This document shows positions 1 through 10,200 of a stretch of 64,000 bases of DNA, piece by piece. The position numbers and the translations under genes were made by a program. Positions within the stretch are counted from its first letter, which is position 1. Each line of letters begins with the position of its first letter. The stretch comes from Centrapalus pauciflorus (taxonomy: Eukaryota; Streptophyta; Magnoliopsida; Asterales; Asteraceae): positions 16,001-80,000 of the forward strand of contig JAANYP010002641.1 in assembly GCA_020465985.1 (NCBI GenBank), written 5' to 3'. The notes beneath the pieces are model-generated. The model saw only the letters and a list, made by a program, of their open reading frames with translations, had not been told where the DNA came from and did not search any database.

Positions 1-359
1 AACTTGCAAGAGCACTTTAAGTATTATACCTTAAGAGATGGTGTGGAACAAACAATGATGAAAAATTCCAACTAAATTATGATAAAGGTCAAAAAGTAGC
101 TAGAAACCAGTAATAACCAGACCTGCACTTGAAACTGCAACTCCAGTTTGAAGAATTACATGATATATAAGCCACAATCAAGATTTAAAAACAATAATAT
201 GAATATAGCATAGGTTCCATAAACACATTCAAGCCACATTAGGGTTCTAAACAATAAAACCCCCAAAATTTCGAATCTACCAATAACTCTCATGACTAAA
301 TAAGCGATAATCAAGAACAAGTAAGTTAAAACACAATAAGAATCAAGATTCATGAAAAA

Positions 360-720
360 AAATCACAGTTAGGGTTAGGGTTCTAAAAATAGAGAATATA
401 GCAGTTAGGGTTCTAAGAAAAAGCATGAAAAAATGATAAGCTCAAACCCTAGATCGATTTTGGGAGAAAAATCAAGAGACGGTTGCGTTCCCAAAAGAAA
501 TCGAGTAGAACAACTCCCATTTAGGGTTTATTCCACAACTATAGCAGATAAAGAAGAAGATAATAAAGAAAACTTACCTACTCTTGAGAAGAAATCGAAG
601 AGAAGGAAGAAAATTGGAGAAAACGGGAATTGGTGTGGAGGAGAAAAAAATCGCAGGTGAGAGAGGAGAGGGAGAAAAGACAGAGACGTACCTAGGTTTC
701 TCCTTTTGTTATACTCGTTT
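360..720 (-). promoter_or_regulatory. Possible 5' leader of a minus-strand host gene
   Basis: Read on the minus strand, about 720 down to 578 is a CT-rich leader-like stretch ending in AAGAGTAG, followed by GTAAGTTTTC, a near-perfect plant 5' splice donor (intron would begin at 577 and run left). Below it are several AACCCTAA telobox-like words (near 527, 412, 370-383 and 240), an arrangement known from 5' regions of translation-related plant genes. No coding exon is visible before the window edge. The small open frames here (156-353 minus, 433-660 plus) have no recognisable domain and I do not call them genes. The alternative is leader-like DNA of a retroelement. Confidence 0.3.
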
Positions 721-1140
721 TCTTTTCTTTTTCTTTTTTTACTGAACTTGACCTCTACATAAGCACAACATGCTCTTTTTTAACCACGACATTCTTTTTT
801 CTCTGCTTTGTAACTTAACTTGACATGCACTTGAGCATGACATGCTTTTTTTAAGCATGGCATGCTTTTTCCATGCACAAAACTCTTTTTCCTGGCTAAA
901 CCAAGCATGTCATGTTGTACACAGCTCCTTCCTTTTTAAAGTAGGATCCTTCAAACACCAAACCACCATCAAGCCTCTTGAAATTAAATAAATTAGAACT
1001 CACACTTGACACAAACTAGTATATACAACTGAAAGCATAATGATTCATGATAAAAAAGAATATAAAATAAAAATGCATGAATATTACTTGACTAAGTTCA
1101 ACTAAAAAAATGCATGCTCATGAGACACTTAAAGAGAAAA
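721..1140. other. Gene-free flank rich in CATGC words
   Basis: No coding frame is seen. Between about 760 and 920 there are many short palindromic words of the type GCATGACATGC and GCATGGCATGC, each beside a T-run, which look like a decayed short repeat. CATGC resembles the RY motif of seed promoters, but in this context that is only a resemblance. The rest is AT-rich. Confidence 0.3.
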
Positions 1141-1196
1141 AATTAATGTACTCCTTTAATTCTCAAGTCATGAGCTAGACTCGGCCTTAACAATTA

Positions 1197-1269
1197 TGAG
1201 TCATGGATGAAGAAAGTAAGGACTTCCTTTACATCACCATCAATTGTACCCCCGAAATACCTCTTTTAT
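1197..1269 (-). pseudogene. Element F, end of gypsy pol (fragment 3)
   Basis: This short minus-strand stretch reads KRYFGG...GDVKEVLTF before a stop. It continues the integrase C-terminal tail found on the other side of element A (14857 onward), where the protein ends ...FMVNGH. Such an NG-x-x-LK-x-YFG tail closes pol in Athila/Tat-type gypsy elements. Element A interrupted it, duplicating TTTAT. A one-base shift is needed to keep the frame across the two sides. No F 3' LTR is recognisable further left. Confidence 0.55.
1265..1269. repeat. Target-site duplication of element A (left)
   Basis: TTTAT immediately precedes the left LTR and is repeated at 14857-14861 after the right LTR. A five-base duplication is normal for LTR retrotransposons and shows that A inserted as one unit and has not recombined with another copy. 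Confidence 0.85.
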
Positions 1270-1930
1270 TGTAAGGTCTATGACTGCAAGATCTATCTAG
1301 ACGCGGATCCGTTAACGAGTGCGGAATCCTCGTTGACGGTCAGACGGACAACTCTCAACCAACGGAAACACGGAGACTATTAGACGCTGAACGAGCGACA
1401 CACGAACGATCCTACGTACTAATTCTCTCCGAAACGGCACTCACCTAGCTGATAAACTCGAGATCGCCTCTTGCTCAATTCCTCACGAATTCTGCAAAAA
1501 GTCCCTTAATCTTTCGAGTCTATCCCTAATTATAGGCCCTGATTCGAGTCTGTTGTGGGCCAACCTCGAATCTGGCCTAAGGCCCATTCGAATCTGTCCA
1601 TCTGACAGATTCGAATCTAGCCTATTCGAATCTAAGGACTCATTCGAATCTATCACAGATTCGAATGTATCCTTTTATGCAATTCGAATCTAGCCTTTGA
1701 CATATATAACTAAGTGTTTGAAACTTATGTTTTAACTTATGCTTGAGTTAATCTTTGACCTTTATGTTTGAACTTCTTGTAATATGTTACATCAAGTTCA
1801 AACACACAATCAATAACAGACAAACACATATTAAACATATATATCAAAATACTTGGTTAATACTCAGAATATTACCTAAACCATAATGCAGATCGATTAG
1901 ACTGCTATCGTCACACAGGGTGTACCAACA
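1270..1930 (-). repeat. Element A 3' LTR
   Basis: 661 bp, starting TGTAAGGTCT and ending GTACCAACA on the plus strand, and reading the same as 14196-14856. It holds about ten copies of a TTCGAATCT-like word between 1515 and 1695. A TATA-like word (ATATATA, about 1702-1708) is the best promoter candidate for minus-strand transcription, though in this copy it would drive transcription into flanking F sequence. Confidence 0.92.
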
Positions 1931-1942
1931 GACTCCCCCTTG
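1931..1942 (-). other. Element A polypurine tract
   Basis: On the element strand AAGGGGGAGTC directly abuts the 3' LTR. This is the usual primer for plus-strand DNA synthesis in copia elements. Related GGGGGAG words occur upstream inside ORF3 (3061-3070 and 3189-3197). Confidence 0.85.
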
Positions 1943-1976
1943 ACGATAGCTTCTAATTATTTACATTACATCAAAT

Positions 1977-4900
1977 TTAAGTACTAGAGCTATATATATT
2001 ACTACCCGCATATAATCCAGCATCTATACAAACTTTGACTACCTTTTGGAACTTCCTGGCTTCAGATCTCCATGGTTCAGTAAAGAAGATAGGCTGATCA
2101 TGAAGCTTCTTCAGGTCGTCCTTTGATAGGTTTATCAAGTGCAATGGATCATATACCTTCAAAATTACCTGCTCGTCTTGATCTTCCATGATAGCTTCAG
2201 CAGTGTCAATCTCTAGGTACCACCACTTCATGTTGCTCAAAACGTTCTGTGGCATTGGCTTCATTGGGACTTTCTTTAGACACCTCACAGGTTTGTATTC
2301 CATCCTGGCCCATGGCCTACCTGTATGAGGATCTATTCTCGACCCATCCTCGACCCTCTTTCCGGTCCTTGGCTTGAGTCGCTCAAATTTCCCTGATCGC
2401 CCTTCTTTCCTTATAATTCTTTCAATCACGTTCGCGTAGGGATCATCTCCAATATTGATCAGCTCCTTCCAGGCTAACTCTTTAACTTCAATCTTGGGCA
2501 ATGAATTAAACGCTTTCAATGTCCGCCTCAAGTATTGAAGGCCATCTCTTCTTTTCAAAATAAACAGCTGCAGTTCTCTGTCAAAGAACCAGCTAATAAT
2601 CCCTCCAGCAAAATTTCCAGCACCTGGATTTCTCATCTTCTTCTTCATCTTCAGCTGATCTTTCTTTTCTTCCTTCTTGAACCAAAGATTTATCAGATCA
2701 GCTCTAGATGGCTCGTTTTCAGCCTCTTCAAGGTCTTTATCTTCAGCTGAGGCTACCTTGATGTAATCAATATCAATCACATTATGATTTTGGCTCTCAT
2801 ACAGTTCAGTGATTGGTTGTGAATTGATTATTACTTCATTAACGTGATCGTCTTCATCATCTAGCACTTCATCATCCGATTTCCAGTCAGCGACATCATC
2901 TGGAATGAATTCACCTTCTTCTAATTCTTCAATATCATCTTCAAAATCAAACTCCATTAGCTCTTCTTCAATATCTTTCAGCGCATCGATCATGTCGCTA
3001 TCTAAAGTCTTTGAAGAACCTGCTTCTCCTCCTGCTCCTCCCTCTCCTCCTTCTGTACTAGGCTCCCCCTGAACTTGTGTAACTTGAGCTGCAGAAAAAT
3101 CTACAGACTCAATGTCTTTGTTTGCACCGGGATCATCGCCTTCATTATCATCATCTTCTCGCTGTACTTCCTGATCTTTACAACTCGTCTCCCCCTGAGT
3201 TTGTAGATTTTTCATAAGTTGCTCTAGGAGGGACCGCATTGCTCGGATCTCAGACGATTGATCAGCAACAAATGATTTAATCTCCGTGTTTTCGTCTCTA
3301 ACACTTTCAACAATCTTTCTCAGTTCTGCATTCTCCTTATCAAGATTAGAGTTATGCTCTTGGAGTTCACCGACTGCTATTGTGAGAGTTATGATTTGAA
3401 CGTTCTGAAAGTCGACACGGCTCTTAAGTTGCATGATTCGTTGGTTGTCGGTATAGGCTTCTGATGTTGAATGGATGGACTGAATGGGAGCAGGATTGAA
3501 TGGTTGGGGAATGTAGGGTTCAGGTTGCTGAGGTGGCGGTGATGGTGGAGCTGTATCTTGGGGTTGGGTCTGGGTTTGAGGCGGAGGTTGTGCATCGGAC
3601 TGTGATGAAGTCCCCTGCATAAACCTGTGACGTTTGGCCCGTTGCCTTGTCACCAACTGAGGAGTCTCATCTTCTTCAAAATCTGACTCCTCCAATTCCC
3701 TGGCCTCTCGCCTCCTCGAACCACCTTCATTGATAATCAATCGTGAACCATAGGTTCCAATTTGAATATGACGATCTGTAGACACTAATTCTGGAGCTTC
3801 AACTTCGATCTCCTCCATTTCTTCTGATTCTGTAGCAGATGATGACTCATCATTGCCAGTCTGCTCTGGCACATATTCGTCAACATCTCTGAAGACATCT
3901 TCTTCTCCCTCTGGAGGCTCAAGTAAGTCACCCACTAATTCTGCAGCTATATCTTCATTTGCATGTGGACCTGCCTCCCAAATTTCATTTAGCGTTTGGC
4001 ACAATTGATCAGCTTCATTTGGGACATTTGACGGCCCGGCTTCCTGCACTTCTGGTTGCTGACTCGTAGAAGGCCTAGACGCCTGAGTTTGACTTGCAGT
4101 AGCTCTTTGTCTTCGCCTTGGATCACGGGGACGAGCACGAGGCTGTTGTTGTAGTGGACGTTGCTGTTGTTGCTGTGGTTGGACATCAACTACCCCTGCC
4201 CAGTTGGCATTACTCGGGGCTTGAAATTCCCTATCCAGAATTGCACCAAATAGTGGACACGCCACCGGAACCGCTAACCTTCCTCGATGTGAGGAACAGT
4301 CAGAATAGATGCGCTTATCCATAATATTCACGCTCAGTGCATCATCTGTTTGTGGCAAATCAGGCAAGAGGTGCCTTATCAACATCATTACAAACCTAGG
4401 ATACAGTAGGAATCTTTCTCTCTCAGGAGCAGTAATTTGATGGATGAATTCCGAGAAAAACAGCTGTGAGAAGCTGAATTTCTTATTGTACACCATGGCA
4501 ATCACCCCAGATTGGATCTTTGAGACGATGTAATCGAATCCAGCCTTCTTAGGCGCAAAACAAACCATGAACACGTGGACCAAAAATCGCCACTGCCCTA
4601 TCAACCCGCTTTTCATATAAGATGATTTTGTAACGTCCAAGCTATAGCCCATTCGCAAAAACGCTGCTTGCCTAATACTTAAAGGAAAGTCTATAGGCCC
4701 GTCTTCTTGTTCTTGTGAACCCAACTGCAGTACTTGACGCAAAATATCTGCTGAGAAAACCAGAGGTTGACCGGCAATTCTGGTTCTTAAGACTGTCGGG
4801 GTGACAGTACAGTCCACCTGTAAATGATCGTAAAATTGACGCACATATGAAATCACAATCGGAATATTGTGATATAATGCATAGCTGATCCTAGATTCTG

Positions 4901-5000
4901 CTAGAAAATCTAAAACTTCTCGATAACCCTGCGCTTCAGGGATGTTATGAGCTGGATTAAGTACCATATTGTGCTTAGTAACAAAAGCACGAAGCGCCAT
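1977..5000 (-). CDS. Element A ORF3 (third ORF, often called env-like)
   Basis: About 1,007 residues if translation starts at the ATG at 5000-4998 (MALRAF...). I prefer it to the upstream ATG at 5042 because a splice-acceptor-like TTGTGCAG ends two bases before it. Residues about 20-260 are a folded-looking domain resembling the start of ORF3 in B and E. Next come a Q/P/R-rich linker, a long acidic S/E-rich stretch, a predicted coiled coil (about 525-600), another acidic stretch and a basic C-terminal region with WWYLEI and PWRSEARKF. I see no signal peptide and no clear membrane segment, so an envelope role is not supported. The frame is uninterrupted, unlike the broken ORF3s of B and E. Function unknown. 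Confidence 0.75.
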   Translation of the reverse strand: MALRAFVTKHNMVLNPAHNIPEAQGYREVLDFLAESRISYALYHNIPIVISYVRQFYDHLQVDCTVTPTVLRTRIAGQPLVFSADILRQVLQLGSQEQEDGPIDFPLSIRQAAFLRMGYSLDVTKSSYMKSGLIGQWRFLVHVFMVCFAPKKAGFDYIVSKIQSGVIAMVYNKKFSFSQLFFSEFIHQITAPERERFLLYPRFVMMLIRHLLPDLPQTDDALSVNIMDKRIYSDCSSHRGRLAVPVACPLFGAILDREFQAPSNANWAGVVDVQPQQQQQRPLQQQPRARPRDPRRRQRATASQTQASRPSTSQQPEVQEAGPSNVPNEADQLCQTLNEIWEAGPHANEDIAAELVGDLLEPPEGEEDVFRDVDEYVPEQTGNDESSSATESEEMEEIEVEAPELVSTDRHIQIGTYGSRLIINEGGSRRREARELEESDFEEDETPQLVTRQRAKRHRFMQGTSSQSDAQPPPQTQTQPQDTAPPSPPPQQPEPYIPQPFNPAPIQSIHSTSEAYTDNQRIMQLKSRVDFQNVQIITLTIAVGELQEHNSNLDKENAELRKIVESVRDENTEIKSFVADQSSEIRAMRSLLEQLMKNLQTQGETSCKDQEVQREDDDNEGDDPGANKDIESVDFSAAQVTQVQGEPSTEGGEGGAGGEAGSSKTLDSDMIDALKDIEEELMEFDFEDDIEELEEGEFIPDDVADWKSDDEVLDDEDDHVNEVIINSQPITELYESQNHNVIDIDYIKVASAEDKDLEEAENEPSRADLINLWFKKEEKKDQLKMKKKMRNPGAGNFAGGIISWFFDRELQLFILKRRDGLQYLRRTLKAFNSLPKIEVKELAWKELINIGDDPYANVIERIIRKEGRSGKFERLKPRTGKRVEDGSRIDPHTGRPWARMEYKPVRCLKKVPMKPMPQNVLSNMKWWYLEIDTAEAIMEDQDEQVILKVYDPLHLINLSKDDLKKLHDQPIFFTEPWRSEARKFQKVVKVCIDAGLYAGSNIYSSST

Positions 5001-5030
5001 ATCTGCACAATACATAAAACTGTTAGAATT
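5001..5030 (-). promoter_or_regulatory. Candidate splice acceptor before element A ORF3
   Basis: On the element strand: TTCTAAC (branch-like, about 5022-5028), a T-rich tract, then TATTGTGCAG with AG at 5004-5003, followed by AT and the ATG GCG start of ORF3. Branch word, spacing of about 20 bases and TGCAG fit plant 3' splice sites. It would let a spliced mRNA place ORF3 first. Confidence 0.5.
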
Positions 5031-5929
5031 ATTAAAAATCAATAAACTTGTTTAAATTCAAATTTGTTTTATTTTGTACTCGATTAAGTACCAAATCCAA
5101 CACAATTAAATTTCCACAAGTTTAATAAAATTTAAATTCAACAAAGTAAATAAAGTACAGATTCAAAGGTAACAGATTCGAAGTGTCCATATTCGAATGT
5201 AATGGACAGGTTCGAAGAGTCCCTATTCGAGTCTAATGGACAGATTCGAATATCATGGTCATCTCGAATCTAATGATAGATTCGAGAAACCCATGAACAG
5301 ATTCGAAAGCCATGAACAGATTCGAAGCCCCGACTTATGAATTTTCAACAAAAACCCAAGATTTTAACCATTTTGAACTTGGTAAATCACATACATTAGT
5401 TCAACTAGGTTCTAATCATTGATTTATGTATTTAATTTGATCTTTTATAGGTCCAAACTTAGTTATTTAGCAAAAACCCAATTTTGACCCATAAAACTTC
5501 AAAAATCGACGATTTGGCCTTAACTTGTGTATAAAACTACCAAAATCTTGTACAATCCGGTTGATTATACCTAGATATGAGTGTAGAATCGAACACAAAA
5601 GCTTTAGACTCGATGAAATGTCGTTTATGAGAACTACGGTAGATTCGAGAACAGATTCGAGATCGTCACAGACAGATTCGAGGATATAGATTCGACAACA
5701 GTAAAGTAATAAATGACTTCACTATTGACCTATATATACTACCTACCTTCGAGTCTATGTGGATTCGAGTCTACTGACAGATTCGAAATACTTCACATTC
5801 GAGTCTGTCTTAGATTCGAAATTACCAACACTTAGAAAAATTTCGAAAATTTTGAAATAAGTTCAACTTTTCCAATTTTTTCTACGGTATTGTGTAACCA
5901 GATAAACTATGCCAACTCTTTTACCCTAA
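5031..5929. repeat. Element A spacer dense in an AGATTCGAA word
   Basis: The spacer between ORF3 and the conserved stem-loop block has no coding frame. Two tracts (about 5160-5340 and 5630-5830) contain roughly twenty copies on either strand of a word close to AGATTCGAATCT, itself a perfect palindrome. The same word fills the LTRs and the leader (13540-13940). If an ORF3 mRNA is spliced at 5003, this DNA would be intronic. Confidence 0.7.
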
Positions 5930-7200
5930 GCAACAGATATTTCACGCAATGTTTATTTTATCCAACTTCGAATGCACCCTCAGTAACTTTTGACCTTTTA
6001 CCTAAGTAAAAATTAAACTAAACTAAAATAAAATAAGCTAAGGTAAAAATAAAATTAAAATAAAATAAAATTTTGACTAAAAAATTTTAATCTAGACTTA
6101 AGTTATAAAAACAAATTTACAAGCTAAGCTTAATACTAAACAACATATTTTTGATGAGTATAGTCGAATAGAGGTTCAATCAGATAGCGATGTCCGATAC
6201 TAACTTTCAGTACTTAAACTTTCACACTTAGGAATTTTTGAATTCCTTTGATTGTTTGTCGTGACATACCCACTTAGCCGATTGTTGGTATTTTGCCCTA
6301 TTAAACATTCTACATTTCGGAATATCCCTTGGCCTTTTTATTTATCAGGAAATTATCTTACGTGACTCAGACATAGACATACTTTTATGATCAAGGCATA
6401 CAGACAAAAATTCTAACTTGTTGGTATTTGCAAACTTTCTTTAAAAGACAAACATCGGACACAGGTCTGTATTCTCATACAACAAAGTGTCTTAGTTCGA
6501 CTTAAGGTTTATTTTTAAAGTTAGCAGATAGCGGTGACAGGTCTGTACTGACGTACAACAAAGCGACATGTCTGCTAACCCGAATCTAAACAGAGACAAC
6601 AGGTCTGTACTTACGTACAACAGAGTTGCATGTTTTCGACTCTCAGTTTTACATGATATTTCTATTCTTTCCATTTTCAGATGTATTTGATGTTGCCATA
6701 CATCCCCAGAAAGTTTGCATACCTCATTTAGACTTAAAGTTTGTATGTCTTGTACATAAAAATTAAGACCGATTGGTCGTACATCTAGGTTAGTGACACG
6801 CTTGACTTTTTCTAGAATATTTTATTAGCCTTGAGATTCCCTATATGTATTATGCCTACCAACACATCAAACTAAATAAAGTATAACACTTAGGATTTAG
6901 TTGCATTATGTGTGAAAGCCTAAATACTTAGAGTCTGTAACGACGGTGCTAATTTTCGTCACTTTGAACCTATGTATCTAAGACTTAACTCATTTTCTGA
7001 TATTCTCTTTTTTTGTATTTTTGTAATTTTCTCTCTTTTTTCTTTTGTTTTTCATAGCATAAAGCAGTAAACTAAGCTAACCTACTAACTTACTAAAAAT
7101 AGAAACTTACTAAAAATAGAAACTTTCCTAAATTAGAAACTTACCTAAATTAGCAGACTACTGTAAAAAAAAATATAACAACTATAAAAGGAAATAAAAT
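5930..7200 (-). ncRNA. Element A conserved non-coding block with three stem-loops
   Basis: This stretch between pol and ORF3 has no long frame, yet it aligns by eye almost end to end with 57700-58930 in element D. Three tandem units at about 6440-6640 each contain an inner stem-loop: TGTAT/ATACA (468-472 with 477-481 after 6000), TGTAC/GTACA (6544-6548 with 6553-6557) and TGTAC/GTACA (6606-6610 with 6615-6619), all with four-base loops. Outer stems enclose them, e.g. GTTAGCAGA with TCTGCTAAC around unit 2. A further stem GATGTAT/ATACATC lies near 6680-6705. Compensatory differences between A and D argue for an RNA structure. Role unknown; transcription is by inference from the element. Confidence 0.6.
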
Positions 7201-7215
7201 ACTACTAAGGTCAAT

Positions 7216-10200
7216 TTACTCTGGGTTGCGCATTCCATTAAGTTGAATTAAATACTCAAACCGTGACTTATCAAACGCTTTGGTAAATAAATCAGCATTA
7301 TTATCTTCTGTTGCCACCTTTACCAGTTTGATTAAGTTCTTTTCAGCACAATCACGAATAAAATGATGCCTTATGTCTATGTGCTTTGTTTTACTGTGTT
7401 TAACTGGATTATTAGTTATAGCAATTGTAGATTGATTGTCTATCCTAATAGGAGTTTGAGTGTAAGCCAAACCGTAATCCCGCAATTGTTGTTGTATCCA
7501 CAGAACCTGTGAACAGCAACTACCAGCAGCTACATACTCGGCCTCGCACGTTGACACGGCTACCGATGTTTGTTTCTTGCATTGCCAGGACACCAATCTC
7601 CCTCCGAGGAACTGACAACCTCCAGTCGTTGATTTGCGCGTCAAGCTGCATCCTCCGTAGTCCGAATCTGTGAACGCCTCCAACTCTAGATCTCCCTCCG
7701 CGTGATACCAAAGTCCCAGCTTCGGTTTCGACTTGAGGTATCGTAGAATCCGCTTCACAGCTTTCATATGCATCTCTTTCGGATTTGCTTGAAACCTAGC
7801 ACAAATACACACAGCAAACATTATGTCAGGTCTTGAAGCAGTTAAATACATAAGTGACCCAATCATGGCCCGATATAAAGTCGGATCCACATCGGAATCA
7901 CTTTCAGTACCCGGCCCGAGATTGTGATTCACTTGAATCGGCGTGCTGAAATGGGCAGTCAACTTAGTTCCCTCCATCCCAAACCGTTCTAATATGTCAT
8001 AGACATACTTAGTTTGATGGATAAACATCCCTTCCTTCTTTTGGTCAACTTGTAACCCTAAAAAGAAATTCAACTCTCCCATAGCACTCATCTCGAACTT
8101 AGACTTCATAACCTTCTCGAAATCTTTGCACATCTGTTCGTCTGATGATCCAAAAATGATATCATCGACGTACACTTGTACCAAGATAAAGTGATCTCCC
8201 TTTCTCTTAACAAATAGAGTACTATCTATCCTACCCCTCTCAAAGCCATTTTCTAACAGATGGTTGGATAGAGTCTCATACCATGCCCTAGGTGCCTGAT
8301 GTAATCCATAAAGAGCCTTATCTAAGCGATATACTCTATCAGGATATTTAGGATCTGTAAATCCGGGCGGTTGTTCTACATACACTAACTCCTTCACTTT
8401 CCCGTACAGGAAAGCACTCTTAACATCCAGTTGATATACTTTAAAGCCTTTGAAGGAGGCAAAAGCTAAAAACAACCTAATTGCTTCTAACCTTGCTACA
8501 GGTGCAAACACTTCGTTGTAATCGATTCCCTCCTCTTGGTTGAAACCCTTTACAACTAATCTCGCCTTGTTGCGCGTGACTATACCCCGATCGTCTCTTT
8601 TGCACTTAAAAACCCATTTGGTTCCTATTGCAATCTCCCCTCGAGGTAACGGAACTAACTCCCACACTTCTAGTTTCCTAAATTGTAAAAGTTCTTCCTG
8701 CATCGCTTCAACCCAGGAGTTGTCCTTAAGTGCCATTTGCACATTTTTGGGCTCTACTTGCGATATGAAACATGAATAAAGACATGTGTGATATGCCTCG
8801 GAGTCGTTTATCATCGACAACAACACGGTGTTGTTATTTACACTACTCCGAGTCCTCACACCCTCGTTAGGATTTCCTATGATGCTTTCTATTGGATGGT
8901 TCTTGTTAATCCTAGAGGTCTCTATTTCATCAACCCTTAGATTATCTCCTAAGTTGGATCCTATTTCACCTAATGGGGGAACAGGCTCAGCTTCTACGTT
9001 TTCTTCCTCACGGACGTTTTCCTCAGAGGCAGAACTTGATGCTTGAGTCTGATTCTCAGTATTAGGTGCCTCTTGATCAGCAACTTCTGGAGAACTATCT
9101 ACAGTCGCAGTAGGCTCGGACGTAGATTCGAACGTGGTCCTCGGAAAAATATGGCCATCGTCATTTAGGTGCAACGTCGCCATGTCTTTTTCGATTGTAC
9201 CTGCAGTATCATCCAAAGGAATGTTAAATGACTCAAATAACTTATCATAGTCAAATATCCATTCCGGACCAGTTTGGGGTTCATGTGTATAACTTGTGAC
9301 TTCAATATTATACACAATCTCCACAGTACCACTCGTTTTGTTAAAAACCCGTTTGTTTGGTGAGTTTGGCACATAACCTAGGAAGTATCCTTCGTCAGCC
9401 TTTTCACCAAACTTCGGTTGATGTTTTGTTCTTAAAAGTGTGCATGGTACTCCAAACGGTTCGAATCCAGTTAAGTTAGGTGGCCTTTTATTCAAAATTT
9501 CATAACATGTTTTGTTCAATGATTTGACTGTAAGGACTCTATTTAAAATATGGCACGCGGTATTCACTGCCTCCCCCCAAAACATGGTAGGAAGCTTTGA
9601 ATCCGAAAGCATAGTCCTTGCAGCCTCAATCAATGTTCTGTTTTTACGTTCGGCCACCCCATTCTGTTGAGGTTCATATGGTGCACTGAATTGATGCACG
9701 ATGCCCTTTGATAGGCAATATACACCAATTACAGAGTTTTTAAATTCAGTCCCATTATCACTACGAATATGTTTAACCCTTGTTCCGTAGGAATTCTCCA
9801 CTTGGTCTAAGAACCCGATGAGCTTTGTAGCCGTCTCGTCCTTCGTACCTAAAAAGAAAACCCATGAAAACCGTGAGTAATCGTCAGTGATAACTAAGCA
9901 AAACCAACTACCTCCTATACTCCTTTTGTTGATAGGGCCAAAAAGGTCCATATGCAGCAAATCGAATGTCGAGGTTATGGAGTTGAGCTTCTTGGACTTG
10001 TGTGTCTTTTTATGTTGCTTGCCCTTCATGCACGGTAGACACTTGTCTTCAAACTGAAAGCTCTTCAGAGGCACACCTTGCACCAAACCATTCTTCGTTA
10101 TGTAGTTCATTTTCCTCAGGTGCAAGTGAGCCATGCGTCTGTGCCACAAAACCGATTCCGTCTCTGAAGCTTTTGATAGTAAGCAGATCGGACCCATCGA

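Noticed and set aside
366..384. Interstitial telomere repeat (TTAGGGTTAGGG)
   Set aside because: Only about two units, and other isolated TTAGGG words are spread nearby, which fits telobox promoter words better than a telomere relic.
433..660. 75-codon plus-strand frame near the left edge
   Set aside because: It runs antisense through the telobox and splice-donor region; composition is that of GA-rich leader DNA and no domain is visible.
1977..5000. Calling ORF3 of A a viral envelope gene
   Set aside because: No signal peptide, membrane anchor or cysteine pattern could be seen; env-like is kept only as a historical label.
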